Shown here piece after piece: positions 8,283-20,700 of a stretch of DNA of 64,000 bases. The notes beneath the pieces were generated by a model. It did no database searches. It was not told the DNA's origin and saw only the letters and a program-made list of their open reading frames with translations. Made by a program: the position numbers and the translations under genes. Origin of the DNA: Hyalella azteca (lineage: Eukaryota; Arthropoda; Malacostraca; Amphipoda; Hyalellidae); contig NW_025941560.1 of assembly GCF_000764305.2 (NCBI RefSeq), positions 1 through 64,000 of the forward strand. The letters are read 5' to 3'. Positions within the stretch are counted from its first letter, which is position 1, and each line of letters starts with the position of its first letter.

Positions 8283-9710
8283 CAGTGGTTCCCAAACTTT
8301 TTCAGGCTGGCGCCCCCTCTGGCTCCCCAGTGAATTTCTAGCGCCCCCCACAGACATACGCCTCTTTCTTGAAATTTAGTACGCTGCAATTGTAAAAGAT
8401 AAAGGTTAAACACAAATGTTTATTTCACAAATAGAAACCCATTTATTAAACCAATATCTTTTTCAGCTGTTTTAACTGTTTCAGCATTAGAAACCTAGGG
8501 ACGTCGCGGGCGCATTTACGGCCGGACTCGTGGCCGGTCTCACGACCAATCTCCAAATTCAATTATCAAGTAATATCTCCCAAACTTATGAGCGCAGCTC
8601 TATGAAACTTGAAACACGTATTCATCAGAACCTAACGGTGATGTTCAGCTTGTAATTTTTTTTAAAAATCACCTTCATTCGTGAGTAACGCGTACATTGC
8701 AAAACAGGCCGAAATTCGCAGTGATCAAAGAATTTCTTCCAAACTATTTGAAACTTCCAAATAGATTTGAACGAAATTTTGAATATATATTCCTAACTAC
8801 CAAACGGTGATTTCTTAGCTTATAAAATTTTTTTCGATTTACCTTCGCTTTCGAGTTTTTTTTTTCATTTTACCGCCATTCTTGATTTCACACTTCCTTA
8901 CATTCGGCCCGTATCGCCGGGTAATTTGTCACTTAAATTCCCGGCGATCAAGAAATTTCTTCAACACTATAGAACAGATTTCAACGAAACTTTGTATATA
9001 AATACCTAACCTCTCAACGGTGATGTTTAGCTCGTGACAATTTTTTCTATTTTGCTTTCGTTCGCGAGTTATACAGATATAGGAGGAACGACCAGCTTTT
9101 CTACCGGTCAGTTTAACCAAGAGCCGTATACGTATAACCGTATAACTCGCAAACGAATGCAAAACGAAAAAATTGTAAAATCATCGTTGCTGAGGTTAGG
9201 TATTTAAATACCGTTTCGTTCAAATCTGTTCAGTAGTTTGGAAGAAATTACTTGATCACTATGAATTTCGGCCCGTATTGCCATATAACTATGGCAAAAA
9301 CAAACGATGGCAAAATTCGAACAATTTTCATAAGTAAAACATTATCTTTCGGTCCTAATGAATACGTGTACCAAGTTTCATCGAGTTAAGTTCATTAGTT
9401 TGAGAGATATTCCTTGATCATTGAATTTGGAAATTGGCCTTTAGACCGGCCGCGGGTCCGGCCTTTAATTTGTCCGAGACGTAAACCCAGGAGAGGTTAA
9501 AAAAACAGATCTGGGTGAAAAAAACTATCGCTGGGAGTCGTGTGCTGCACGTGTTGTGTACAAATCGTCAAATAAACGTTCGAACTTCTAACATTGACTT
9601 CGGACTATCGCCCCCCTATCGCCCCCTTAACGCCATTTTCTTCCTTGCCGCCCCCCAAAATCTTTCCACCGCCCCTAGGGGGGCGATATCGCCCACTTTG
9701 GGAACCACTG
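8283..9710. mobile_element. Non-autonomous hAT-like transposon with foldback interior
   Basis: A complete element of 1428 bp. Its ends are inverted repeats: CAGTGGTTCCCAAAC at the left and the reverse complement CAGTGGTTCCCAAAG at the right. It is flanked by a perfect 8-bp target-site duplication, tgctaaac, at 8275-8282 and 9711-9718. The CAG-start end and 8-bp duplication are diagnostic of the hAT superfamily. No transposase frame is present. The interior is an imperfect palindrome: about 8518-8640 is repeated inverted at about 9340-9470, and about 8700-8870 inverted at about 9130-9290. A further direct copy lies at about 8940-9075. All carry a shared module (GATCAAG.AATTTCTTC...AACGGTGATGTTTAGCT-like). 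Confidence 0.9.
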
Positions 9711-9718
9711 TGCTAAAC

Positions 9719-10979
9719 TATAGCATGGAGAGTCAATTAGGAATCTTAATATATTTAACAATTGAATTTGTTCATCTGCATTACCCGTTAGCCATGGGAC
9801 AGACACTGACAGATTTGCTGCTCAATGAATTAACTTATTTTATATGGAGGCTTCAGGAAGAAGGGCCAGTGCGGGACCAAGTGCATCACGAAGCTGGGGA
9901 GTTTTGAAAATCCCCTCAATTCATTTACAATCATAGTTTCCGATTTATATTTATATTACAATTTATCTCGCATCAACGTTATGAATGCCAGTCGCCTCAC
10001 AATCCTGGTGCGGTTATTTGTTGGGAGCTTTTCTTCGTATCAAGTATCTACGAGGATCAAATTTTTACGGGATTTGCGCTTTAGGTTTTTTTTCTGATCA
10101 ACTAGTGGAGATTTCCCTAGATTTCATATAATTTTATATACTATTTGAAAATTTTCCCACACGTATTACTGATTTTGACCTTCCACAAAATTTCTCCGCA
10201 CTTATATATTATTTTTTCGATATTTTTTTACATCATAATATATGCATATTTTGTTCATAAAGTCTATAAACACAAACATTTCGTGAATTTCCGGCATATT
10301 CCGATGTGTACTGCGAACACAGAAACCGGCCAGTCTAATTCATAATCACTTTTTATTAGTTTTCCACACATATTCCTCAATTTTGCAGTAGTTTCTTATT
10401 TAATTCAGGAAACTTAATTTTCATTTCTGACACATTTTTGACACTTCTCATACGTTTATATCTAAATAACTTTCTTACATTCGTAGCTTGAAATGTTTGG
10501 TAAAGTTTTCATTTTTTATGAACAATTATATTGGACGTACGTTTTACGCGAATATTTATAAATATGCATTATGCATTTCTTAATTAATATAATTTATCAT
10601 GAATTTTGATCACAAAATTGTAGTCTAAAAGCCTAATTTTTCATGCGTTTTTCATCATCATCAATTTCTCTACCTGATACTTAGTAGTACTTTACCAGCA
10701 CGTATTTACGAAACATTTCGGATCGTCATACTAAGCTTAAACCAAAGTAATGGCCTCCCGGTATGATATACGAGATTTCGAGGTGTGTATGAGAGAAATC
10801 CACAGAGAAAATGTGTATGTTAGATGCGACTGTAAAACTGGAGTCCAATATTGAAATGCAAGCTCCTTATTTTATAGAGGTGGATGTGATATCGAATTGA
10901 TCTTGCGGCAGTTCGGAGGGTCGTCCATCCCGAGCAACACAGAGGTAAGTTGCAAGTCTGTATTAAAGTTACACATTCC
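9719..10979. other. No gene recognised
   Basis: AT-rich DNA with no convincing exon, RNA gene or repeat. The frame at 9515-9907 overlaps the right end of the hAT element and is not a gene. Confidence 0.35.
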
Positions 10980-11222
10980 AGGTTGTGTGTTTGTTTGAAG
11001 ACACTCGTGCGTGGTATCATGGATTTCATTGTCGTAGTTTGTGCGACCCACGGAGGAGAACAAGGTGCTGTAATTCCTACAGAGCTCCCACGAGGAAGGA
11101 CAATGCACAATGCATATTAAATGCATTTGCTACGCTTTTCTTATTCCCTACGCCTTTGACATGGGGACAGGCCCAAGGACGGTACCTTGTTTTCCACATG
11201 CACCTCGTTGATTCGTCGATTG
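10980..11222 (+). pseudogene. Possible caspase-like exon remnant
   Basis: One plus-strand frame reads MDFIVVVCATHGGEQGAVIP, resembling the strand and catalytic His-Gly of caspase large subunits, then stops. In a second frame about 40 codons after the His, a QAQG sequence occurs where caspases have QACxG around the catalytic cysteine; the cysteine is absent and extra residues precede it. The block ends at a consensus donor (GATTGG/GTGAGT at 11222). A minus-strand frame of 84 codons over the same DNA (10872-11126) is also open and coding-like, so the strand is not settled. The caspase reading is tentative: it needs a frameshift and lacks a key residue. Confidence 0.27.
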
Positions 11223-12054
11223 GGTGAGTGTTATTTTTATTGTGTTGAATTTAATGTTGAATGATATTAAAGGAATTAAAACACGATGGCATTAAGACGC
11301 TTGCCCTGAAGAAAGTTCATGTTTGTCCATAAGTTCCATTGTAAGCGGACGTCATTTACCGCTCTTGGTTAACGGAAATAATTTTACCAAATTAAGCTCT
11401 AGTTTATGACCCGCACGATCGCTCAATACGCCATTCATAGTTAGCGAATTAATAGATTTTCGAACATCAACTCGCTTATTGATTAAGATATAACTTCTCT
11501 CAAGTGCATCTCATTAATTAATCAACTACAAAGGAAACGATCAATTCGCGCCCTCGTGCCATATGAAAAAGCAGTTCACTTCAACATATGGCGGAGCGTG
11601 GGAGACCAAGACTGATACAAATGCAATAACTCGTTCATTAATTAATCTGACGTAACATCTACACAGGAAGAGCAGAGCAACGACTCGAAATATATTGACA
11701 AGCTTGAAGTTATTGCTGCTTCGTTTGGTGCCTGCAGAGTTAAATAATGTACATGTCCCTAAAATGTTGAATTAAAAATTAATAGTATTCACCCACTCTC
11801 CCTGGTTTCAAGTAGAAATTAGATAATTATATTTAATTGCCGCTATTTAAACTTCGATGACAATTGTCTTGCTTTGGACCCTATTTACGAATACAGTTCG
11901 AGCTTCATTGAATTATACCAGACGAACGTAATTTTGAATAATTTGTAGAAAAGATGTCAGCAGAACTGTTCACATTTAATATAATTGAGGAATAATGATA
12001 TTGATTATTTAATTAATTAACAACTTTTGTAAGGTCATTAATTTTATATCTACG
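11223..12054. other. No gene recognised
   Basis: AT-rich DNA with several TTAATTAA-type palindromes but no exon or repeat array that I can support. Confidence 0.35.
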
Positions 12055-12239
12055 CAGACGCCAGCACAGCGACGCCTGCACAGCGACGCCTGCACAGCGA
12101 CGCCTGCACAGCGGCGCCTGCACAGCGACGCCTGCACAGCGACGCCTGCACAGCGGCGCCTGCACAGCGCCTGCACAGCGACGCCTGTACAGCGACGCCT
12201 GCACAGCGACGCCTGCACAGCGACGCCTGCACAGCGACA
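12055..12239. repeat. 14-bp GC-rich minisatellite
   Basis: About 13 head-to-tail copies of cagcgacgcctgca, with variants (gcggcg for gcgacg) and one copy shortened. Because 14 is not a multiple of three, three repeats make a 42-base coding period, which creates open frames with a 14-residue repeat in several frames; these are artefacts. The array ends about 20 bp before the terminal repeat of the element at 12261. Confidence 0.95.
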
Positions 12240-12260
12240 ACAGTATCTCATGTCTAATTA

Positions 12261-13644
12261 GGTCCGTTTCCACTATGAGACTCTGCGAGACTGACGCCTG
12301 AAAAACTGGCTTTTTCAGTCCGGACTGAGGCAGTCCCGACCATCGAGACTGGCGCGACGGGCATTCAAGCCCTGTTCTGTCTTTCACTTGACTTGCGTGA
12401 CGGGCTGCAGTCTGCACGGGCTGACGGGCACGGGCAAGCGGCAGTGTCGCTGTGACTTTCGTTCAAGGAGGTTGCGCGTTGGGCTGGCGCTCCAATAGAC
12501 GCACCATTGCTTGCCTCTTTGCTTAAGCTTATAACTGACCATGTCGCACGACGGAAACTGGAGCAGAGATGTCACTGAAAGGCTTATCGATTTATATAGA
12601 GAGGCGAGGCACCTTGCTTCTGGCAAGTAAAAAGCTCTTTTTACAGAGACAGAATCTTTAGAATTAGAGAAAATAAGTAAAGAAATGGAGAAATTATATC
12701 CATCCACGAACATCGAAAAATGTAAATAATACTTCCTAACTTCTTATTAACCGATTTTACCTGTTCACTCGTCCGTCAATTATAAAATCCTAATTATCTT
12801 AATGTACAGTGTGCGGCGTGGGAACTTACTCTTTTAAAAAAATCACAAAGTAAAAAGTATTAAAGATAGCGTTTTAATTCTTTCTTTTTTACAAAGAGCT
12901 ACATTTAAAGTTTCGTTGGGTTTACTTACAAGTTTAATTCTTGAATATTACATCTTGTAGGTGACCTCCATGCTGTTACTGCATGGTCGCAACTGAACTG
13001 AGTGGACGAAAAACTTCATAGCCCGCGCACCATATTGCGCATGGCGCCACCTTCCTAGGACTAATGGCCGCCACGTGGCGCGCAATTCAAATAAGTAAGT
13101 TCCCGCGCCGCACCCTGTACTTACAGTGTATGTATAGTTGTATACTCAGTAAATAGTAAATATAAACACAATAAGCAATAATAGTAGTAGCATTTGTGAA
13201 GCACGCTATGATACCTATCTAAATCTATAGACCAAAAACCAGACATGGTTTAACATTGTGACGTATTTATTACATTTAATTTCTTCGACACATTAAATGT
13301 ATAATAAGATAATGCTGTTTCTTAATCCCTTGGTGAATGCATGTTATTACACAGATAAACTATGTTAATGATAAGTTTGAAACCATTTTTGCGTTTCATA
13401 ACTGCTATTAGGTAAATAGATCTTTGTTTGCTCCGGCGCATAGTGACAACAGCTAGTAAAGCAAGAGCGGCAGCATAATCTATCTTCAAAGGCCAGCGAG
13501 TGCGGTAGCCCAGACGGTCAGTCTCAATCCCAGCACACGCACGTAGTGGAAACGCGCACGCCAGTTTTCAGGCCCAGCCATGCGGCTTATTGGTCTCAGG
13601 CCAATCTCAATCCTTCAGAATCAGTCCCGTAGTGGAAACGGGCC
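12261..13644. mobile_element. Decayed PIF/Harbinger-like element
   Basis: The left end begins GGTCCGTTTCCACTATGAG and the right end, reverse-complemented, GGCCCGTTTCCACTACGGG, giving an inverted terminal repeat of about 22 bp with three mismatches. The flanks are TTA on the left and TTT(A) on the right, close to the 3-bp TWA duplication of PIF/Harbinger. A second copy of the end motif (gtagtggaaacgcgcac) lies inside, at 13540-13557. A MADF-like start is coded at 12541. No nuclease gene was recognised inside, so it is probably non-autonomous. Confidence 0.65.
12541..12630 (+). pseudogene. MADF-like DNA-binding protein start
   Basis: An ATG-led frame of 29 codons reads MSHDGNWSRDVTERLIDLYR, then EARHLASGK, and stops. 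The pattern W-x-x-x-(T/V)-E-x-LI-x-LY-x-x is the opening helix of MADF/Myb-like domains. PIF/Harbinger elements encode such a DNA-binding protein beside their nuclease, which fits the surrounding element. A second coding-like stretch at about 12635-12727 (ESLELEKISKEMEKLYPS) follows in another frame. It looks like a relic of the element's accessory gene. Confidence 0.45.
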
Positions 13645-16531
13645 TTTAGAGACATCAGTGCACTGCATGGTCGCTAATCAGTCCTTAGACGATGAACAGA
13701 GTAGAAAACAATTGGATTTGTCGTATTCACGTTCGTCTTCCATTAAAGTTAGCATTTTTTGAGGAGCTGAAGTGATAAAAACTTCTCTCTAGTCTAATCT
13801 AGTGCTGCTTGCAACTGTCGAACGAAGGGCCATTTGCTTCGCCCGATTGCTCACTCAACTTCTTTTAAGGCACTAAACTTCGTGAACTTGGATGCGAAAT
13901 GTTCTCAAAAGTCGGAAGTGGGAAAGTTTACAGCATTCGCCGTGTCAGAGACATGATTCTAATTTTTTGGTAGTTTAATTCCTTGCGATATTATGCAATA
14001 AAGTCCTTAATCTCTCGACCGATTAGTTAGTCGCTTGAAGGAGACGGTCGCTCAGAGTTAGATCAATGCATGGAAACATTAGCGAGATGAAGTACATTAT
14101 TGTTTGCTCTAAAGTAATTCCCATTAATAATATTTCTTTGTGGGCTTTACAGAATGGCATAAAAATGGTTTACTATGCGTTTTAGGGAAATATGTTAGTA
14201 CTCATCTATAATACCGCCCTCCTTCATTCCTGTAAAGAATGCGGGAATTCTCTGCTGTTTTGGGACAAGATTTGAAATGCAATGCTAACTTTAAGCAACT
14301 GAATTATGTACTGATTAGCTGGCGAACAAATCAATTTGCTGAGCCCTGACCTGAAGTGTGGCAATTATCAGCAATGGCGCCTAATTTAATAGATATATTT
14401 CCGAAACTGCGCGCATCGCACACTCGTCCGCTTCTCTGACTATAGCAGCTCGTATGCACTGTGCAGCACGGTCATATATGTTAAATTTCCCATAACATTT
14501 CACGCAGAATTGCAGTGACATGCTGTATCGTTTAAAAGAATATATTATTTACCTTATCCCCTTCATCCATAAGATTAACTTTATTATTCACTATTAATTT
14601 TCCAGATAATAATTATCACCTCAGCTGCTTTAGAGAAAAAGACTGCAGGAGCGTTGTGACGATGTTTAGCGCTGCTCCGAAGTCTTATTTTATCCAATAA
14701 TTTGACGGAGAGTTCATTATCTCGAACTCTCCTTGATGTTCTGACAGCTTATGTAAATTTTATTCGAGACAAATTGAACATTAAGCATTTCACTTCACAC
14801 GCGCAGATATTTTCTGGATAATGATTATGAAATTAAATGCCTAATAACTTCTCATAAAATCAACGATAGATAAAGAAAGCAATGTATCGGTGGCAAGGGA
14901 AATGACATAGAAAGAATATAGAGAATCATTTGCTTGGAAGCAATTTCTACTGGTGGAAACAATTCAAGGCTAAAGGTTAACATGATGTGAATTTCACGTG
15001 AAGCTAGGTAATTATAATGCTGAAATTTCATTATTTTAATTCAGAACAAAGATTTTTGGTGCATTTCTGCTCTATAGCCAAGTTCTTAACACGCACGATT
15101 GTGGGGTTAAGAGAGACTGTAGCGCCTGAGCCTGCCGACCATAGCGGCGCTCATTGTGTGTGTATTGGTTATCTGAAACTGGTCGTATTTTCTCGACAAG
15201 CGAGGAATATTATGCGGTTAGAGCTGAATGCTCGAGATTTTATCGAGGCCTTCCTCAGGCACTGGAATCGATTGAACGAACATTAGGTTGCATGCCGGGT
15301 TCTTTCTGAGAGCATTCGACAGAGAGCCGCCATGAATTGTTCGGTAATTTAAATGTATTATTACTTCTAAATTTACGTGTGCAGAACATAAGGGAAGATT
15401 TTGGTATGTTAAGAGTACAATTAAAATCTCACGTGCGTTCTCTGATGTCTCACGTTTTCATGCTTTTGGCAATCATGTTCAGAGTATTTATTTTTTTAGA
15501 CAGATTGTTTATTTTTATTAGGTGGTATGAGAATAAATTATTTTATAAATAAATAAAACATACCCGGTTAGTCAATAGTTATTTACTTTATAAGCTATAG
15601 ATACTCCAGATTTCCTGAATTCTCATGCCCGTTCTTAGTTTTCATAATCGTTGACTTTTAATGAGGTTTTGTCGCCTATTTTTCTTATGTTTGTCTTCAA
15701 GAAAAAAATTTAGTTTACTCGCTATGGCCAATCGTGTTTGCCTATATTAAACTAGCACATCTTGTTCTGTTGGCAATTTCTTGCAAGCTCGCTTATCAGT
15801 GCACGGAAATTAGGGATCTTGCGATGAAATAAATTTTTTGACATTAAATTTATAAAAGAATGCTAAAATCTTCAGTGATTTGATCGCCTTTTATATTTAA
15901 AATATTAGTTAAGCGCTATTATTTTCGAACTTTTATTATACTTCGAAAAGTACCTGCACGAAAATGTAATTGAACTTTTCTTTTATCCTAAAGGCCTTAA
16001 ATAACACAAAAAGATATGAAATGGAACATGAAATTTCCACTCCTCCATCAACTGCATTCCGTTCAGTTACTGGGTGTATATAAAGGCACCAATAATTATC
16101 TGGGAATTGATCTTCGAATAAGATAATTACATGGTTGAATTACCATATTAACCATGAGATAATTTGCTTTTGAATGACTAAAAGATTGTAAAAATTGGAA
16201 ATTGGGTGAGGGCCAATGATTAATTTAGTCTCCTTTCATCGCTTTAGCTCCCAAGCGCCGTTTTTGCGGATGTGGTGGCAATCCTGCCTGTAATTTACGG
16301 TTACCTCATACCCGGAGGATCCAAGCACAACTTTTTCAATTAGAAATCCACTTACTCGTAATTAAAAATGAACGCTTCTATTTGTTTCTAGCTGGTGCTG
16401 GCATATCTTAATATTAAGCTGGTGTTTCATTGATAAAGTTGTACGTCCAAGCGAAAAGAGGCCTGGAATTAAAGTTAAGCAGTTGCGTGTTCTTTATTTC
16501 GTGAAGAAAAACCTGGAATCCACATGTCTTT
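13645..16531. other. No gene recognised
   Basis: Mostly AT-rich. Frames at 15017-15286 and 15337-15552 have no recognised motif, no splice support and ordinary composition, so I do not call them genes. Confidence 0.35.
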
Positions 16532-16577
16532 GATCCCTAATTTCAAAAGCTATCGTATAGCTTTTAAAATTAGGATC
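16532..16577. repeat. Hairpin-forming inverted repeat
   Basis: gatccctaatttcaaaagcta is followed, after a short TCGTA-type loop, by its near-perfect reverse complement ending in ggatc. A third copy of the arm (ctaatttcaaaag) follows at about 16579. It may be the core of a small foldback element. Confidence 0.7.
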
Positions 16578-16823
16578 CTAATTTCAAAAGTGTATCATGT
16601 AAATAATATAGAACCGTTCATTTGGATCGTGGCGCAGCAGCGACCGCATTTGTTCAACTAGTGGCACATCTTGAAGCGACTAAGGCAACCATTTCACGTG
16701 GCATTAGAGCGTTCCCGTACAGGGATGTTATGCAGTAATTTCTTCCACAAAATAAACCTCGACACATTATCTCTTTCCCGCGGTGCCTCAGGTTCCCAGT
16801 ATATGTACATAAGAGGTTACGAT

Positions 16824-16933
16824 TACTGGCAGCATCCTTCGTGATGCCTTCACCGCCATGGTTTCTTCGTGATGCCTTCACCGCAAATGGTTTCTTCGTG
16901 ATGCCTTCACCGCAATGGTTTCTTCGTGATTAT
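16824..16933. repeat. Minisatellite of about 29 bp
   Basis: Three to four tandem copies of a unit containing ttcttcgtgatgccttcacc, with small length differences, then decaying partial copies (ttcttcgtgat, ttcttcgcgat). Confidence 0.88.
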
Positions 16934-17022
16934 TTCTTCGCGATAGTTCTTCTTAATGGCTTTTTTAATGCTTTCACGTGATGGTTTATCTGCGATGCTA
17001 TCATTGTGATGCTTGAATAAAG

Positions 17023-17058
17023 TAGGTAATATTGAACATAGGTAATATTGAACATGTA
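17023..17058. repeat. 18-bp direct duplication
   Basis: Two adjacent copies of aggtaatattgaacat. Confidence 0.8.
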
Positions 17059-17198
17059 TTATGCATAGATGTTAAGAATGCTAAGAATGCGGCGCCGTGT
17101 TGCGAGACCGTGGGAAAGGTTGTTTACATTGAAACGTTGGCGCTCAGCGGAATGTGCGTCAGTTCGAGGGTTAGGCTTAAGTGTGCGCGACTCTAGCG

Positions 17199-17206
17199 TA
17201 TATAAG
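17199..17206 (+). promoter_or_regulatory. Possible TATA box
   Basis: TATATAAG in a GC-richer block, about 54 bp upstream of an ATG at 17253 (context actATGGC). Spacing would allow a short 5' leader. No transcription start can be seen from sequence, so this is a weak prediction. Confidence 0.3.
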
Positions 17207-17252
17207 GACCTCAGATTTCGCGCCAGTTGTTGTTGGTTCTACGACTTTTACT

Positions 17253-17465
17253 ATGGCAAAAATGTTTACGGTTTGGCCGCGAGAGTTGAAAAACCACCGA
17301 AAAATGGCCGAAAACAATTTTTTCAGGGTCAACTTTGACCCCCAATTTGGTGATGAAGTTTTGACCCGACAAAAAATCGTTCGAAATCCCAAACACATTC
17401 CAATCCTTTACCTTTCGTTTGAAATGAATCGCATTGCTCTGAGTTTGCAACTTTTCCAGCTATGA
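17253..17465 (+). CDS. Unrecognised small ORF downstream of a TATA-like motif
   Basis: Seventy codons from the ATG at 17253 (MAKMFTVWPRELKNHRKMAE at the start) to a stop at 17465. No domain is recognised. The whole block 17070-17780 is open in several frames on both strands and differs from its surroundings in composition, which is more like an old interspersed repeat than a conserved gene. Listed only because of the promoter-like arrangement. Confidence 0.18.
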   Translation: MAKMFTVWPRELKNHRKMAENNFFRVNFDPQFGDEVLTRQKIVRNPKHIPILYLSFEMNRIALSLQLFQL

Positions 17466-17784
17466 TCGGTTCCGATATCTCATTTTAGGTAATTTTTTGA
17501 CCAAATTTTCCCCTTTTTGGAGGATTTTGGGGGGGAAGGAGTAGGAATTTCAGAAATCGGACAAAAAGGTTTGGTAGAAAAAATATGCGTACGTGCCTGT
17601 GCCAATTTTCATGAGATTCTAACGGTTGAGCTCCTGGGAAAAATGGCTCGAGTGAAAACTTTGACCTCAAACCCCCCTGTACGTGATTATACAGCAGCAG
17701 CATATCAAAAGTGGAGAGTATGAGTTTAGCGTCCGCTTCGCTGGCTGTAGGCACACAGAAAGTGAGCCGCTCCTGCCGAATCAA

Positions 17785-20700
17785 TATATATTGTGTAAAT
17801 ATTGCTTGAAAAAATACTCTTACATGATTTTTATAATATTTTTAGGTAAACGGCATGTTTTTCTTTTCATAAAAAACTTATTATAAGTGAAAGTTTATGA
17901 AGAAAAGCAAAAATTGGATTTTATTGAAAGATCAACACAGGAACGATGGCGGGGATATGACTGCTATCTTTTCTATCAAATCTAATACTGAAAAAATTAT
18001 CATATCATTTAATGTAACCCCGTTTTTTTCAACCTCAATACAATATGTTTATCAACATAACTTGTGTGTTGTGTGTTCATCAACATAATAATATAACCTA
18101 ACTTATAACCTACACATTTTAGCAGTAAATTCATCCACATCCATCTCAACACCAGAAACTATTCCTGTAACCTCATCACAACACACCCATCACCACGCCC
18201 TTATTCATAAAACCTAGAGAATATAACCGTTAGTTAAGGAATCATAGCTGCCGCATTTGTTGCCGCGTTCGTTGCTGCCTCGGCCCTTGCAGATGGTATA
18301 ACAGTCCATGCCAAACTGCAGTAGCTACCGGCAGCATTTCCTTTGGAACTCATTATTACAAGTAAGACAATTCTTTATATCAAATATCCATTATATTACT
18401 TCAACATTCATGACATTCAAAAGAATTGAACACAATCTTGGGTGTTATCTCATTGTCGTTGCGTCTTGAGCAGATCGTGCATGTAAGGTACTATATATAC
18501 ATACTACAGCATCCGAAGCACAATCTCATGTTCTTACTGTGCGGCTAACAACCGAGCAATGATCTCACATTCTGGTATCGGGGAGATGTTGCTGTATCGG
18601 ATTATGCGGACTGTTTTGCATTGTTCCTACCGAGATCTTGTTATTAGCTTGGTGGTCAAGAGATGGGTTCTTTCATTTTTTAACTGCGCGGTGAGGTAAA
18701 ATTGGGGAAAATATGTGCACATTTTTTGAACGAAAGAAACAAATGTATTAAAATTCTATGAATTGGCTGGTTAATGATTGGATATACTGTATATTAAGAA
18801 TGTAATTAAAATGAAAAGCTATGGCAGACATTGGCAAATCGCGCGCAACCATTAGAAGTTCTGCAACAAATTCTGCTTTGATTATTTAATTTCGGATAAA
18901 CTCATGGGAAATATAATTATTTTAATATTCGAAAGGGTAGCAATTCTGTTCAATCTAATCTAACTTGATTCAGGATAGCGGGAATCTCAATTGCCAGCGA
19001 TTATTTATTTCTTGCAACCTCCGTTTAACCTGATAGTCCTCCAGTAGGCCTACTAGACAACTTTAAATTAATACTCAATAATTAATGGTATATGCATGAT
19101 GTACTCTCGCCGAAATTATTATTTTAATCAATAATTTGGCGTTCTCTAAAAAAAGATAATCATGTAGTATTAAGTTATTAAGCTTTATAACAGCCTGCTC
19201 ACATTTTTTCGGTGTGAGGTCAAAATATTTTGCATCTCGTGATAAAATCTTCGATTAACAGCTGATCCGCCCACAAAATCTTTCAGAATCAAACTTTTTA
19301 TCAAGAAATTGAGGCTCCTCTCTTCTTTAGAACGTTAATGAGGAATTAATGAGCAAACCTTAACCCGTGGAGGACAGATTCTTAAAAAGGGCTCAATATT
19401 TTCCAGCGAGTGTTTTTTCGACCGCAAAGTCTGAACCCGGCGGGAAAATCTTCAAAAGATTTTCGAATTTAACGGACTATAACATTGATGAGGTTAATTT
19501 ACCTGAACAGAGGTGAAGATTAGATTCAAGTTTCCCATAAAAGAACAACTTGATGGCAGTGGAGAATCTTCTTAGAATAGTTCAGGGTATGCGTAGGCAT
19601 GAACGGCTTCGATATTAAGAGTAATGTCTTGTGAGTGATGAGACGACTTCATGATAAAACTTCAAACCATAATAGCAATGAAGAATTGTTAATCTTACGG
19701 AGTATACAGTAATAAATGAAGCTCATATTAGGGTATAAAATATAAAATAAAGTAAGTATGAGTGCATGCACGCTATAGAAAATAAAGTTAATATTATGAC
19801 GCTTAATTGTATTCAAACTTTATAGAAAGTAATAAGTTCCCACGAAGGAGCATAAATTGAAATAAGAGTTATATTAGAGCCAACAATAGCATATTTTGTA
19901 GAGGGACTTTGAGACCATTCATCATGACGCCGGTGAGGTACATTCACATGTATACGAAAACACGATTTAAAGCCAATAAACTTTTCGAATAATCTGGCCT
20001 TGGCATTTCCTTGTATATTCTAAAGAATATGCTGCTTATAATATATTTTCATTCTCTGCTCGTAGTTTGGTCCATTAGTCTAACTGTGTTTATAACCTCT
20101 GACGCCACGGGCTCAATCCTCACACCAGCTACGCCACTGCACTCCGGGCGAGAGTGGCTCGCTTCCTTCCGAGCCGCTGTCTCACTTATGGCTTCAGGAT
20201 ATTGGCGCATTTTTTTAATAATATAATTATTGTGACTCAATATTTTACTTTGCAATTTCATCGGTAGAGTTTTGAGGCTCCCCTTAAATACGATAATGAA
20301 ACAATCAAAAGAATGATTAAATGAACAACAATAAACCGTGTATGCTCAAGAAATACAGATATAACTGACCATTGTACGCATTTAATACATTTTTAGTAGA
20401 GAATAATCGCTCATGGATTGACCAAATTGCATGCTCGTCTTTGCAGTGCAGATAGCAGTTTTAATGCTGAGCGTGTGTGGTCGCATCTCCAGAGCAGTCA
20501 ATGCTAAATAGCCGGCAGGGCATTTTTCTCTTCAGAGGTTCAGTATTTTTGGAGCGTCAGTCGCAGGCAGGCCGTAGCAATGACATGGTCGAATATCCTC
20601 CAAAATGCAGTGGCGAATCCCAAGCCTTTTTAACTGAACAAAAACTTTTTTCCAACGGACGATGCTGTAGTTTATTTTTTGAGGATTATAAATTGATATT

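Noticed and set aside
9515..9907. Plus-strand ORF of 130 codons
   Set aside because: It spans the right end of the hAT element and its target-site duplication, so it is chance read-through.
12009..12417. Three overlapping minus-strand ORFs with Cys/Arg/Ala repeats
   Set aside because: They are products of the 14-bp minisatellite, which is stop-free in several frames; no independent gene signal.
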